From positions 620,001 through 684,000 of the forward strand of contig NC_022998.1 in assembly GCF_000500935.1 (NCBI RefSeq): a stretch of 64,000 nucleotides of DNA, in the 5' to 3' direction. The position numbers and the translations under genes were made by a program. A model generated the notes under the pieces. The model made no database searches and was not told the DNA's origin. It saw only the letters and a program-made list of their open reading frames with translations. This DNA is from Spiroplasma apis B31 (GTDB lineage Bacteria > Bacillota_I > Bacilli_A > Mycoplasmatales > Mycoplasmataceae). Shown one piece after another: positions 32,931 to 43,604 of the stretch (its first letter is position 1; each line of letters opens with the position of its first letter).

Positions 32931-35129
32931 ATGCAAACACTTAAAGGCAAAGTAAAAAAATTTATATATAATAGCGATAATTTTGGTGTTGCCATTTTTA
33001 ACTTGATAGATAATGAAAAGAAATCTATTGTTATCACAGGTCCTATTACAATTATGAAACTAGGTATAATATACGAAATCGAAGGAGAACTTCTTATAAA
33101 CAACAAATTGAATAAGACAAGTTTTGTTGTTGAAACAGTTAAACAGGTTAAAGAACTTACAAGTGATTTAATCATACATTATTTAAGTTCATCTTTATTC
33201 CCAACTATTGGTAAAACTCTTGCCAAAAATATTTTTGATTTCTTTAAAGACGATGTATTCAAAAAAATTCTTGATAACCCAAATGATCTTATGTTAGTAA
33301 AAGGGATGACTAAAGAAAAATCACAAATAATTCAAGATGTAGTTAAAAAAAATTTCAATGAGAACCCAATTTTAGATACTTTTTTAAACAATAATTTGAA
33401 AATTGAATTCTATAACAGATTGCAAATGGATTTTGAGAACAAAGAAGAGATGTCATGAGTCTTAAAAAATGATTTTTACAAATATGCAAATAACAGCGGA
33501 TTGAGTCCATTTGAAGAGGTAGACAAAGTAGCTTTGGCATTCGGTGAACCTTACGATAGTGAAAAAAGAATATCTTGATGAGCTAATATGTTGACAACCA
33601 ATATACTTTTTAAAACAGGAGATACTTATACTGATTTAATAACACTTAGAAAAGAACTTATTAAGCATTTTCCTCATATTGATAATATTGACTCTAAATT
33701 ATTGTATGCAAAACAAGAAAAAATATTATACTTTCAAAATAAAAAGGTGTATACAAAAGAAAGCTTTGAAGATGAAGAATACATAGCAAAAATTCTTAAT
33801 GAAACAAACGAAGTATATCCATCTGATAAATGTAATAAAAGTTTTGATGAAATATTGACCGAAGTTGAAGAACATATCTCAAATACATTAAATATTGAAG
33901 GATTTAAATATAATGAGGAACAAGTTGAAGCATTAGAAAGTTTCTATACTTCCAACCTAATTATAATTACAGGTGGGCCAGGTACTGGTAAAACAACTGT
34001 GATTATGGGTTTAGTTAAAATGTATGAAATCATGTTTAATCTAGAAAGTTATGCGATAGCTGCTCCAACAGGAAGAGCTGCTGGTAGAATTAAAGAAGCA
34101 TCAGGCTATTCAGCTACTACAATCCATAAACTATTGAAGTACTCTGGTAACGATAAATTTGATTTAGATGAAAAAAATCCTACATTCAAGGACCTTGTAA
34201 TTCTTGATGAATGTTCAATGATTGATAATCATTTGTTCGCTTGTCTATTAAAAGGTGTATTGATAGAAAAAAAACTAGTACTTGTTGGTGATGTTGACCA
34301 ACTTCCAAGTGTAAATTACGGTAACCTTTTTCAAGATTTAATTGAAAGTAATAAGTTCAAAATTATCACTTTGACAAAAAATAATCGTCAAACAAATCAT
34401 GAAGGTAAAGAAAATAAAATAATAAAATTGGCAAACTCAATCAAAGAATCAACTATAAGAAACTTTGATTTTGTTGATTCTGATAATCTACATTTTATTT
34501 TTAATGAAAATAATGATGCTCTTTTAAGTGAAATTAAAAAAATTTATTCAGAATATAGACCACTTATATTGGAAGATGAGTTAACAGACATTCAAATTGT
34601 GGCACCAATGTACAAAAATAACTTGGGGATCATTAATTTGAATGAAGAAATTCAAGAACTCGTAAATCCAGCTCGTCTACACGAGAATGTTTATAAACGT
34701 GGTGCATATGAATATAGAAAAAATGATAAAGTAATGTATATTGAAAACGACCCTAAATTAGAGCTATCAAATGGAGATATAGGTTTTATAGAAAAATTAA
34801 CTTTCGATAATAAAAAACTAGAATATGGTTACATAAATTTCAATGCTAGATCAAAATTCTTTAAACCTGAGGGTTTTTCTAAAATCAATTTAAATTATGC
34901 TTGTAGTATTCATAAGACTCAAGGGAGTGAATATAATACAGTAATTTTAGTATTAGATGACACAAACAAGTCTACTAACTTCTTTACAAATAAAAAAATG
35001 ATTTACACTGCCATAACTAGAGCCAAGAAAAATTTATTTATCCTATCAAATAAAGAGTTATTTTTGAGAGCTTGTTCAAGAGAAATGAATCACCGAAAAT
35101 CAACTTTAAAAGAGAAAATTATAAATTAA
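32931..35129 (+). CDS. recD2: RecD2-type ATP-dependent DNA helicase
   Basis: 732-residue SF1B helicase of the RecD2/TraA type that works without RecBC. N-terminal OB-like and helix-hairpin-helix region (FPTIGKTLAKNIF, then MLVKGMTKEKSQ), then Walker A GGPGTGKTT at 348-356, motif Ia APTGRAAGRI, motif II VILDECSMID, motif III VGDVDQLPSV, and motifs V/VI YACSIHKTQGSEY and YTAITRAKK. TATGGGAGA precedes the ATG. Likely role in DNA repair and replication-fork processing. It stands alone between a terminator and the next promoter region. Confidence 0.92.
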
Positions 35130-35170
35130 TTACAAATCAAACATTATATAATATTTAAAGAGGTCAAATT

Positions 35171-36400
35171 ATGAAGCATAAAACATTAATAATAATAACA
35201 TCTTCATTTGCCATTACTTTTCTAACATTTCTTATCATTTCTTTAGTTTTAAATAATAAAGTGAACATTTCTAATGAAATCGATAATATAATGAAGTTTT
35301 TAGGTGACGAAGGCAAAGAATATTTCACACGTGTAAAAAACAATCTTAAAAACCCAATAGATTTAGCGTATTTTGTTTTTGGATTGGAAGGGCTTCCAAC
35401 AATGATCAAAGTTCATTCATCATTACTAGTATTTATTGCTGTTATGTGGTCTTTTTTACTACCAATGCTAGGTATTATTTTAGGATTTTTACTATCAATT
35501 TCAGTATTTCTAACAATAATAGAAAAAATAAAAAGACAATACAAATATGATGCAATCAAAACTGTTGGTAAATATGGTATGTATGTATCTTTTGGAATCT
35601 TTATATTTATAGCTATTGTTGGTTTGATAACCATTTCTTTGTTGGAAGGACAATTAAACCAATTAGAAAATGTTAATAAGATTTGAAACAGTCTAGATAA
35701 AAATTATTTTTCATCTAACTTAAAGAATAGTTTTACTTACTTAACAATAATAAGATATCATTTCCAAAATGGACTAAGTAGTTTGCTAGGTAATGGTATT
35801 AACGAAATTAATAATACTTATAATGGTAATGTTTCTTTAAATCTTTTACAAGCATCTCTTGTATTTATCGTAATCTTATTACCAATATCTCTATCTTCTT
35901 TGATAATATTTTCAACTATGTGAGCAGCAACATTTATTTCAACAAGAAATAATGGTATGTCAAAATTCACAGGATGACTTGGAAATGTTAGAATAGATTC
36001 TAAAAGAGAATTTAAAAGTATGATATTAAAAAATGCTTGATTTTGATTTTTGATTATAACTTACATATTAACAATGATTTTACCAGGGTTAGTACACCCA
36101 TATAAAAGTCCAACACAAATAACTATTGCAGTTTTAAGTATTGTAATTATGCCTTTCGCATTAACTCCTATTTTAGTAGGGTGGATTATGGCAATAAATA
36201 TAAAACGTTTTAATTATAATAAATTGATGTTTAACCAATTGATAATATTATGAACTGTAACAACAATTATACAATTAACTATTTGAACTTTATTTAGAGA
36301 AGAGATTGCAGCGCCGACATGGTTAATGACATCTTGACCATTAGTATTAATATCATTCTCAACCGCATCTGTTTTTGGGTTCATTAAATGAAAATCTTAA
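35171..36400 (+). CDS. scm1: Polytopic membrane protein, Scm1-like motility protein
   Basis: 409 residues with about eight to ten membrane helices spread over the whole length (about 5-27, 80-118 double, 140-165, 240-275, 300-320, 330-355, 365-388 and 390-406). The S. citri motility protein Scm1 was reported as 409 residues with ten membrane helices and no known homologues; length and topology match, but I cannot align the sequences here. If correct, it is needed for spiroplasma helical swimming. AAAGAGGTC precedes the ATG; terminator at 36391. Alternative: an unrelated permease-like protein. Confidence 0.55.
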
Positions 36401-36413
36401 AAAGATTTTTTTT
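36391..36413 (+). terminator. Intrinsic terminator after the Scm1-like gene
   Basis: AAAATCTT-AAA-AAGATTTT and more T, overlapping the stop codon. Confidence 0.8.
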
Positions 36414-36471
36414 ATTTAATAACGGAATGTTAAGAAATTTACCTTAAAATTAATGTGTTAGGAGAGTAAAA

Positions 36472-37617
36472 ATGATTTTAAAAAATGCACAAATTGTTCT
36501 AGAAAATGGAATTATCGAAAACGGTTGAATAGAAATCGAAAATAAGAAAATCAAGTCTATTAACAAGGGAGAATGTTTAAAAGATGGAATTGATTTAGAC
36601 AACAATTTTATACTTCCTGGTTTTATAGATTGTCACGTACACGGTGGTTATGGTGTTGACTTTGAATCTGGAGATATAGAATCATATCATAAATTTGCAA
36701 ATATTGTAAAACGCGAAGGAATAACAAGCTTTATTCAAGCAAGTGTTACAAATTCAAAAGACAACAATTTGAAGTATTTGAAAGCTTTTAGTGAGTTTAT
36801 GAAAAATCAAAGATCAAAAAACTCTAAAAACTTAGGTTGCCATTTAGAAGGTCCTTTTATTTCGCCTTCAAAAAAAGGTGCTCATGAATTAGCATTATTA
36901 GAAACTCCAAATATCAATACTCTAAATGAGTTTATAGAAGCATCAGATAATAATATTAAAATTGTTACCTATGCTCCTGACTTACAAGATGGTAGTTTTA
37001 CAAAGTATTTATTAGAAAACAATATTTTACCCTCTGCAGGACATACAAATTTGATGTTGAAGGATTTTATAAAAGATTATAATCTTGGTGTCAAACATGT
37101 CACTCATTTATTTAATGGTATGAGTGGTGTTTCACAACATGAACCAGGTTTAGCAACTGCAGGATTATATTTTGATGACATTTTGTGTGAAGTCATATCA
37201 GATGGAATTCATATAAAACCAGAAACTCTACGACTTATATATAAAGTTAAAGGACCCGATCAAATTTGTATTATAACTGATGCGATGAGTGCAAAAGGCT
37301 TAAGTGATGGTAATTACAAATTAGGAAACTTAGATGTCATTAAGGAAGGCATGAAAGTTTATCTAAAAGAGGGGGGTGCGCTTGCTGGAGCAGGGGCAAC
37401 ATATGATCATAATGTACGTGTAATGATGAAAGAAATACCTGGATTAACATTAAATAACTTGATAAAAATGACTTCTATCAATATTGCCAAACAACTTAAT
37501 ATCTACGGGCAAGTAGGTAGCATTGAAGTAGGTAAGTTGGCAGATTTGGTTGTTTTAGACAATAATTATGATGTCATTAAAACTATTATCGAAGGTGAAT
37601 TAGCTTATGAAAAATAA
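36472..37617 (+). CDS. nagA: N-acetylglucosamine-6-phosphate deacetylase
   Basis: Removes acetate from GlcNAc-6-phosphate to give glucosamine-6-phosphate for glycolysis. 381 residues, amidohydrolase fold: PGFIDCHVHGG (metal ligands), HLEGPF, SAGHTN, HLFNGMSG and the catalytic Asp in ITDAMSAKG. TAGGAGAG precedes ATG 36472. The last 11 bases overlap the start of the next gene, giving a translationally coupled operon with deoC. No nagB is seen in the window. Confidence 0.93.
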
Positions 37618-38194
37618 AATAAATCCAAAAACGTTTGTATTCATTAAATTTTTATTGACTTTATCTTTAATTTTGATGTATTCAATTGGTTTGATTAGTC
37701 TAGTATATGCAATAAAAACTAAAAACAATGATGTGCTAGCCTTTAGTGAAATTTATTACAAAATTCAATTTACACTTTATTTTCTAGCAATTCTAGCTGG
37801 CATCATTTACTTCATTTTAAGATTTTATATACATAAATTAACTAAACAAAAGTTTACAAAGAATGAAAAAATATACATATCAATGTCTTGTTGCTTCATG
37901 ATTGTTGTTTTTTTACTTGGTTTAGCTGTTATTTTATTCAAAAATCTAGACCCACGAACAAGATTAATATCAACAATTGTAGTAATTATAGTACTATTTA
38001 TATTTGGTGTTTCTATTTCGATCCTAGAAACATTATCAAGACTAACTGAACAACATCACATTAATAAAACTTGATATGAAGAAATTAAACTGAAAGAAAC
38101 AGTTGTTAATCCTATGAACAAAACAAAAAATATAGAAGAAAAAGTTTTGGATAAAAAAAAGGTTGACAATCCGTTTATGGAGAATGATAATTAA
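37607..38194 (+). CDS. Membrane protein, four predicted helices
   Basis: 195 residues, overlapping nagA by 11 bases and the next gene by 1 base (TAATG). Four hydrophobic helices (about 10-36, 50-72, 85-108 and 120-140) are followed by a charged cytosolic tail of about 55 residues. No family is recognised. The overlaps place it firmly in the nagA-deoC operon, though its role there (regulator, permease part, or unrelated) cannot be told. Confidence 0.75.
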
Positions 38195-39180
38195 TGATAA
38201 AAATTGGAACTATTGGGACAGGAAAAATTGTCGAAGAGTTTATCAAGGCTGCTTTAAAAAATCCAAATCTTGAAATTGCTTGCTGTTACTCAAGAAAAAA
38301 AGACAAAGCACAAAGTATCATTAGAAAATACAAATTATATGCAAGGGCAGTCGATTCATTTAATGTAATGATTGATGAGGTTGATGCTGTTTATATTGCA
38401 ACACCTAATGGTTTACATTTTGAACAGGCTAAATATTTCATACAATTACAAAAACATGTCTTATTAGAAAAACCCTTAACATTAGAATATAATCAAGCAC
38501 TCGAGTTATCAAAATTAGCAATAATGAACAATGTCATTTTAATGGAGGCATATAAAACAATTCATTTACCTCAATTCGCAATCTTATTCGAATACTCAAA
38601 TAATATAAATCCTTTTTTAGCAACATTTAATTTAAAACAATACTCATCAAGAATGGAAAATGTAAAAAAAGGAATATACGATTCTGTATTTGATGAGAAA
38701 TTAGGTAAAGGTTCAACTTATGATATGCTTATTTATCCTGTTGAATTAGCAATATCGCTTTTTGGTCCTGTAAAAGAAGTGAAAGCAATGGGTTTGAAAT
38801 TACCTAATGGTAGTGGCTTAAACGATTGTGTATTACTAAGACACGAAAATGAAGTAATTGTAAATATAGTTTGTAGTAAAGCTAGTGCAGGAACAATAAA
38901 AAATGAAATATCTTCTGATATGGCTACGATTATATTTGATGATTGTATAAGTTTAAAAAATATTTCTGTTCTTTCTCATCAAAATATGAACAAAAATACT
39001 GTTTATGAAGAAAATGCTCCGCTAGAAGTAAACTTATTTGATTACGAATTAGCAGTTTTTTCAAAAATGATATTAAATAACGATTACAAATTAAGAGACT
39101 ATTTATTGAATATTTCTTGTGAGGCAATTAAAGTGCTTAATGTCATCGAAAGAAACCAAGACGAAAGAGGTGTTATATAA
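38194..39180 (+). CDS. Gfo/Idh/MocA family NAD(P)-dependent oxidoreductase
   Basis: 328 residues. N-terminal Rossmann fold with [12 protein letters not shown], nucleotide-binding region through [12 protein letters not shown], and the family signature [10 protein letters not shown]. The C-terminal domain is the alpha/beta substrate domain ([15 protein letters not shown]; in relatives this region supplies catalytic residues). Likely oxidises or reduces a sugar or sugar derivative; the substrate is not predictable. It shares an operon with nagA and deoC, consistent with sugar catabolism. Confidence 0.9.
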   Translation: MIKIGTIGTGKIVEEFIKAALKNPNLEIACCYSRKKDKAQSIIRKYKLYARAVDSFNVMIDEVDAVYIATPNGLHFEQAKYFIQLQKHVLLEKPLTLEYNQALELSKLAIMNNVILMEAYKTIHLPQFAILFEYSNNINPFLATFNLKQYSSRMENVKKGIYDSVFDEKLGKGSTYDMLIYPVELAISLFGPVKEVKAMGLKLPNGSGLNDCVLLRHENEVIVNIVCSKASAGTIKNEISSDMATIIFDDCISLKNISVLSHQNMNKNTVYEENAPLEVNLFDYELAVFSKMILNNDYKLRDYLLNISCEAIKVLNVIERNQDERGVI

Positions 39181-39181
39181 C

Positions 39182-39847
39182 ATGAAAATAAATAATTACA
39201 TAGATCATACTTTACTAAAACAAACAGCCACTAACAAAGAAATCAAGGAGTTATGTTTAGAGGCTATCAAATATGATTTTGCTACTGTATGTGTCAATCC
39301 TACTCAAATCGAACTTGCAAAACAAACCTTAAAAGGAAGTAATGTTGGCATTACAACAGTTATAGGCTTTCCTTTAGGTGCGACCTTAACATCTGTTAAG
39401 GCTTTTGAAACAAAAGAAGCATTAAATAGAGGGGCTAATGAAATAGATATGGTAGTTAATATTGGTGCTGTAAAAGATGGAAATTGAGATCTTGTATTAG
39501 AGGATATCAAAGAAGTTAAAAAACAAGCTCCAAATAATATTGTTAAAGTAATTTTGGAAACTTGTTTATTAACTTATGAGGAAATTATAAAAGTTTGTGA
39601 GTTAGCATTGGAATCAGGTGTTGAATATGTCAAAACATCAACTGGGTTTTCAACACAAGGGGCAACATTTGAAGTTGTTAAACTAATGCTTTCAGTTGTA
39701 AAAGGAAGAGCAAAAGTAAAAGCAGCTGGTGGTGTGAAGACTTATGAAGATGCTAAAAAAATGATAGATTTAGGGGTATCTAGAATAGGGACAAGTTCTG
39801 GGGTAAAAATAATAGAAGGAATTTCTATAGAAAATAACAGCTATTAA
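39182..39847 (+). CDS. deoC: Deoxyribose-phosphate aldolase
   Basis: Splits 2-deoxyribose-5-phosphate into acetaldehyde and glyceraldehyde-3-phosphate, feeding nucleoside breakdown into glycolysis. 221 residues, TIM barrel. [11 protein letters not shown] at the start, [23 protein letters not shown], the Schiff-base Lys151 in [13 protein letters not shown], and [16 protein letters not shown] 39182 has AAGAGGTG 9 bases upstream inside the end of the previous gene; an earlier in-frame ATG at 39119 would add a non-family extension. Last gene of the nagA operon. Confidence 0.95.
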
Positions 39848-40030
39848 TCTTTGTGTTAAAATAACCAAACAAGAATAATGATAAAAGCAAGATTCATCTC
39901 TAAAATTTTATATCTTATATCAATTTATGTGTTTATCGAGTTTTCCATATTAAATTAATTTAGGATATTATTTTGCAAAATACAAAGTAATATATATTAC
40001 AATTAATTCAATAATGAAAGTTGGTTTTAT

Positions 40031-40744
40031 ATGATCGTAAATAAATTTAACTATATCGCTACTAATGATGCGGATATCAAATTATTTAATGATTTATTAC
40101 AGAAAACATTAAACTCGAGTTATTTTAATAATAAATTAATTCATTTAGATCAAAATGTTATCAAAGTTCTCACTAAATATAAATCTGGGAAGCAATCATT
40201 GACTATATACTCTCTTTTATTTATCAGATATGATTTTATATGTAGTAAGTTGTACAACGAATGTAATGCTTTACTTGAAGCAGTTATGAAAAAATTGCCA
40301 ATGTTAAAAACAAGCATAGGGTATGAATTAAATGTTGAGGATAAACCATCAGGATTGCAAGAATCTTGCATTAACTCATTTATTTATTATAAATGGTTTC
40401 AAAATCAAGAAGGTAATTGAATTAGCAAAGCTAGCGACTTATTAATTAGATTTTGTAAAGGCCATTTTCTAATTAATGGTAACAAACGAAGCGCAGTCTT
40501 ATTAACGACATCTTTTCTACATAAATATTGTATTTACTTATATAACTCTTTCGAAAGTAATGAATTTATTAAAAAATGAGAGAAATTAGTGTCAGAAATT
40601 GTAGACAATTGCGAATATATTTATGTAAAGAAAAATGGTAAAATTAATTTAGAAAAGAACTCAAGTAAAGTATTTTCTGAAGATGAATTATTTTTATATG
40701 TATACAAATATTTATATGATCAAGCGTATTTGAGATTATTTTAA
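40031..40744 (+). CDS. Fic/Doc-like protein (death-on-curing type motif)
   Basis: 237 residues. Residues 145-153 read HFLINGNKR, close to the Fic/Doc core H-x-F-x-D/N-G-N-K-R (here Leu replaces Phe), followed by SAVLLTTSFL as in Doc toxins. Doc enzymes phosphorylate and Fic enzymes AMPylate protein targets. The 140 residues before the motif are longer than in Doc (about 126 in total), suggesting an N-terminal extension. No inhibitory S/TxxxE/DG helix is obvious. A 49-residue ORF starts 12 bases downstream. It could be the toxin of a toxin-antitoxin pair or a regulatory Fic enzyme. Confidence 0.65.
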
Positions 40745-40756
40745 GGGGTGATCACA

Positions 40757-40906
40757 TTGAAAAAAAATAATGTAGAAATAACAAAAGAAAATTTTAAAAA
40801 TACGGATATTTTAACAATTGATAAAGATAAAATAGATAGCTCAGTAGATTTTGTTTCTAACAATAAAAATATGTCCGATTTATTTGCTAATTTAAGTAAA
40901 AAGTAA
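40757..40906 (+). CDS. Small protein, 49 residues, next to the Doc-like gene
   Basis: TTG 40757 with AAGGGGTG 7 bases upstream; the frame runs to TAA 40904-40906. The product is acidic-to-neutral and helical, ending VDFVSNNKNMSDLFANLSKK. It is co-directional with the Doc-like gene and shares its terminator. It could be an antitoxin or inhibitor in reversed order (toxin first), but it shows no Phd-like DNA-binding domain. The strong ribosome binding site argues that it is real. Confidence 0.5.
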   Translation: MKKNNVEITKENFKNTDILTIDKDKIDSSVDFVSNNKNMSDLFANLSKK

Positions 40907-40913
40907 TTTATCT

Positions 40914-40962
40914 AAAACAAGTAGTTACAACTAGAATGCTTGTTTTTTTTTTTTTTTTTTTT
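40914..40962 (+). terminator. Terminator of the Doc-like operon with a T20 run
   Basis: AAAACAAG / CTTGTTTT around a 17-base loop that itself has TAGTT/AACTA, followed by an exceptionally long run of T (40943-40962). Confidence 0.85.
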
Positions 40963-41131
40963 GAATGTTTCTTTATAAGTGAAATCTTATTCAAAAGAGT
41001 TATTTAAGTATGAAAAATCCTTCACTCTTTTTTGGATAATAAAATATTGTTTATTTTATTGAAGGTTAATCTACATTAAATTACGTGCACTTTCAAAACA
41101 CAGAAATGTGTTATCAATAAGTATTTTATGA

Positions 41132-41137
41132 TATAAT
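41132..41137 (+). promoter_or_regulatory. -10 box of the 127-residue membrane protein
   Basis: TATAAT in ATGATATAATAAAC, 53 bases before the start codon; TAGGAGA follows as ribosome binding site. Confidence 0.5.
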
Positions 41138-41190
41138 AAACTTATAAATGTTGAGAAAAAACTCGATATTTTTTTATTTAGGAGAATTAT

Positions 41191-41574
41191 ATGAATCGTG
41201 CAAAATTATCTATTTTAGTTATTTCTTGTATTGTCGCAGTTTTGGGATTTTTATCTACAATAATTGTACTTATATCAGGAAGTTCATTAACTATTATTAT
41301 TCCATCATTACTAACTGGGTTTTTAATAATAGTTGCAGCTATGTTTAATTTTCTTTTTTGTTTCAAAAAAGTTCAAAAGTTAAAAGTTTCTTTGATTTTA
41401 TCTTTTGTGTATACATTGCTGGTTATTGTGTTATTTATTTTATACCCAATAATTGTTGGTTATTCTATAGGAACTATCATTGTTTATTCAGGAATTTTAG
41501 TATTTACTTTACTATTTTATGTAAGTATTATAGTTGTAAACTTTTCTGAAAGAATAAAAACACTTGAATATTAG
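41191..41574 (+). CDS. Small polytopic membrane protein, 127 residues
   Basis: Four hydrophobic helices separated by short charged turns (KKVQKLK and SERIK). ATG 41191 with TAGGAGA upstream. There are no charged residues within helices that would suggest transport, and no family is recognised. A monocistronic unit with its own -10 box and terminator. Confidence 0.7.
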   Translation: MNRAKLSILVISCIVAVLGFLSTIIVLISGSSLTIIIPSLLTGFLIIVAAMFNFLFCFKKVQKLKVSLILSFVYTLLVIVLFILYPIIVGYSIGTIIVYSGILVFTLLFYVSIIVVNFSERIKTLEY

Positions 41575-41595
41575 TATTACGACAATACAAAATCG

Positions 41596-41617
41596 AAACC
41601 ATATTGATGGTTTTTTT
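41596..41617 (+). terminator. Intrinsic terminator
   Basis: AAACCAT-ATTG-ATGGTTT plus T run, 21 bases after the membrane-protein stop. Confidence 0.85.
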
Positions 41618-41866
41618 ATTTTAAAATTTAAACATGTAGTGATAGGTAACAACTAAACCTATGATTTCAAAAAAACCAACTTGTTATATCTAAAAACAGT
41701 GTTCTACACAATAATTCAATAGTAATAGCAATATACTTATGTGTTTTATAATTGAAGAATGTGATATTATCAAAGCGGACAAGAAGTTTTTTTATGATTA
41801 TTAATGATCGTAATCATATGTTTACACGAAACACAAATGGCTTACAGGATTAGAGAGCTTTTTTGT
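41618..41866 (+). other. About 250-base gap with inverted repeat
   Basis: No gene. ATGATTA (41794-41800) and TAATCAT (41811-41817) form an inverted repeat with a 10-base spacer upstream of the coiled-coil gene promoter; possible operator or weak hairpin. Confidence 0.35.
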
Positions 41867-41872
41867 TATAAT
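41867..41872 (+). promoter_or_regulatory. -10 box of the coiled-coil gene
   Basis: TATAAT in TTGTTATAATAAAG, 33 bases before ATG 41905; AAGGAGA serves as ribosome binding site. Confidence 0.55.
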
Positions 41873-41904
41873 AAAGTTAAATCACTTATTTTAAGGAGAA
41901 TATA

Positions 41905-42909
41905 ATGGCTAAAATAAGAAAAAATGAAGTTAATACATTTGGTTTACCAAAGTCTATAAGAAGTAGAATAGATGAATTAGTGAATTTGAATTTAAATCCT
42001 ACAACAGTAAACTTGCTTACATATGAGTTTTCTAATTTCGATGAAGAAATCAGAAGCAATATTGGAAAATACATAGAAGGATTATTAATAATCGAAAACG
42101 AGTTATTAGAAAATCAACTAAATCTTTTAAAAGAGAAAAACATTTTTGGAAATAATAAGCAAGAGTTTGTTTTGAAACAAAGAAAAAATAATTTATTAAG
42201 AATACAACAATTATTTAATAACGAAAAAAATAAGACTTATAACAACCGTAAGAACTCGGCAACTGAAGAAAAAACTAATTCTTTATTGAATAATGATTTC
42301 AAAAAGATCATGGTAACTAATCAAGATAATAAAACTCCAGAGCAAAGAGAAAAAGAAAAGTTTAGAGAGTTAGCAAATAAAAAGAGAATGCTTGAAGTTG
42401 TAATAGACGAGGAAAATAAAAAAATTAAACTTGCAAAACAAAATTATTTGAAAGCAAAAAAAGAAAATGATATTGCTTTACAACAAAAAAATTTAAATTT
42501 AATAAATGAAGCTAATAATAAATTAGTTAAGATAGATGACGCAATTAAAACATATAAAACCGTAGAATCTTTACCATTAGATTTACTTTTAGCTGATGAC
42601 CTGACCATCGACATTGAAAGAGATGAAAAAAACGTTAGGGATTATTTAAAAGAAAAAAATAATGTGGCTTTGAAAAAACTACAAAAAGATATGATAAGGT
42701 TTAACCAAAATAAAATAAATAAAAATACAACAAACAAAAAAACTAACGAACCTTATGTAGATAGTTTCTTTACTGTAGAAGGTTTTGATGATGATTATGA
42801 AAGTGATTCACAAAATATTTTTAGTGAAGATGGAATTAATTTTACATCGAAGTATAATGCAATAATGGATGAAATTGAATCTGATACAGTAAAAAAAAGC
42901 AACGAATAA
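41905..42909 (+). CDS. Coiled-coil protein, N-terminal part of a split gene
   Basis: 334 residues from ATG 41905 (AAGGAGAATATA). N-terminal about 90 residues helical, then Lys/Asn/Glu-rich coiled coil, then an acidic stretch (EGFDDDYESDSQNIFSED). It stops shortly after an A8 run (42891-42898). Removing one A fuses it in frame to the next open frame (42893-43591), giving one protein of about 561 residues of similar composition. No domain is recognised. The product may be the short form of a slippage pair, or the gene may be broken. Confidence 0.65.
   Translation: MAKIRKNEVNTFGLPKSIRSRIDELVNLNLNPTTVNLLTYEFSNFDEEIRSNIGKYIEGLLIIENELLENQLNLLKEKNIFGNNKQEFVLKQRKNNLLRIQQLFNNEKNKTYNNRKNSATEEKTNSLLNNDFKKIMVTNQDNKTPEQREKEKFRELANKKRMLEVVIDEENKKIKLAKQNYLKAKKENDIALQQKNLNLINEANNKLVKIDDAIKTYKTVESLPLDLLLADDLTIDIERDEKNVRDYLKEKNNVALKKLQKDMIRFNQNKINKNTTNKKTNEPYVDSFFTVEGFDDDYESDSQNIFSEDGINFTSKYNAIMDEIESDTVKKSNE
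42891..42898 (+). repeat. A8 run at the frame change
   Basis: Eight A in GTAAAAAAAAGC at the junction of the two coiled-coil frames. With seven A the upstream frame reads DTVKKATNKKINN and runs on into the downstream frame. Confidence 0.6.
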
Positions 42910-43591
42910 AAAAATAAATAATATTTTTAATACGTTAGAGTCAACAGTAAATAAAAAAGAAAAAAGTTTAGACAAGCTAAACAAAGAAAAAGAAAAACTT
43001 TTAGAAGAATTAAATTTTTTAAAAGAGCAAAATAAAATTGAAAAAGAAAAAAGAATATTAAAAGATAGAGAACGTTTAAAAAAAGAAACAGACTATATTA
43101 TATTTAGAGATAAATACAAAGTATCCTTAGCTTATAAACATTTAGAAAAAAAATGAAAAACGTTCAACATGAAAAAAAACTTAGCAACAAAACATTTGTT
43201 CCTAAAAGCAATAAAAAATTTAAAACAAAAAAATAATAACATAAAAAATAACAAATATTTATTAAATGATGACTTAGTAGAAACTCCTTTGATGGATGAA
43301 CTTACTTTCGAAGAGAAAATAACTCAAGCAAGAAATGTTTTTGAATTCGAAAAAGAGGAAACAAATAAAAATAATTATAAGTTTGATAACTTGAAATTAT
43401 TAATAAATGAAGCTTATAACTTACAAATACAAAAAAGAGTTAGTTATTTAGAACGTAAAAAAATTTTGAACACCATTACCAAAAAAGAAAAATTAGAATT
43501 GGAAGAATATAAAAGACATAGTAATCAAGGATTATTAAATAAAAAATATAACTCAAAAAAAATAAAGGTGAAAATGTATTTAAAGAAATAG
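42893..43591 (+). CDS. Coiled-coil protein, C-terminal part (no start codon of its own)
   Basis: About 232 codons open in the next frame, with Lys/Glu/Asn coiled-coil text matching the upstream part. No ATG/GTG/TTG with a ribosome binding site lies before the coiled coil; the first ATG (43169) would drop about 90 residues of continuous coding sequence. It is therefore most likely translated only as a fusion via slippage or frameshifting, or it is a remnant. The PTS gene starts 13 bases after its stop. Confidence 0.5.
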
Positions 43592-43604
43592 AGTTGAATG
43601 CAAA

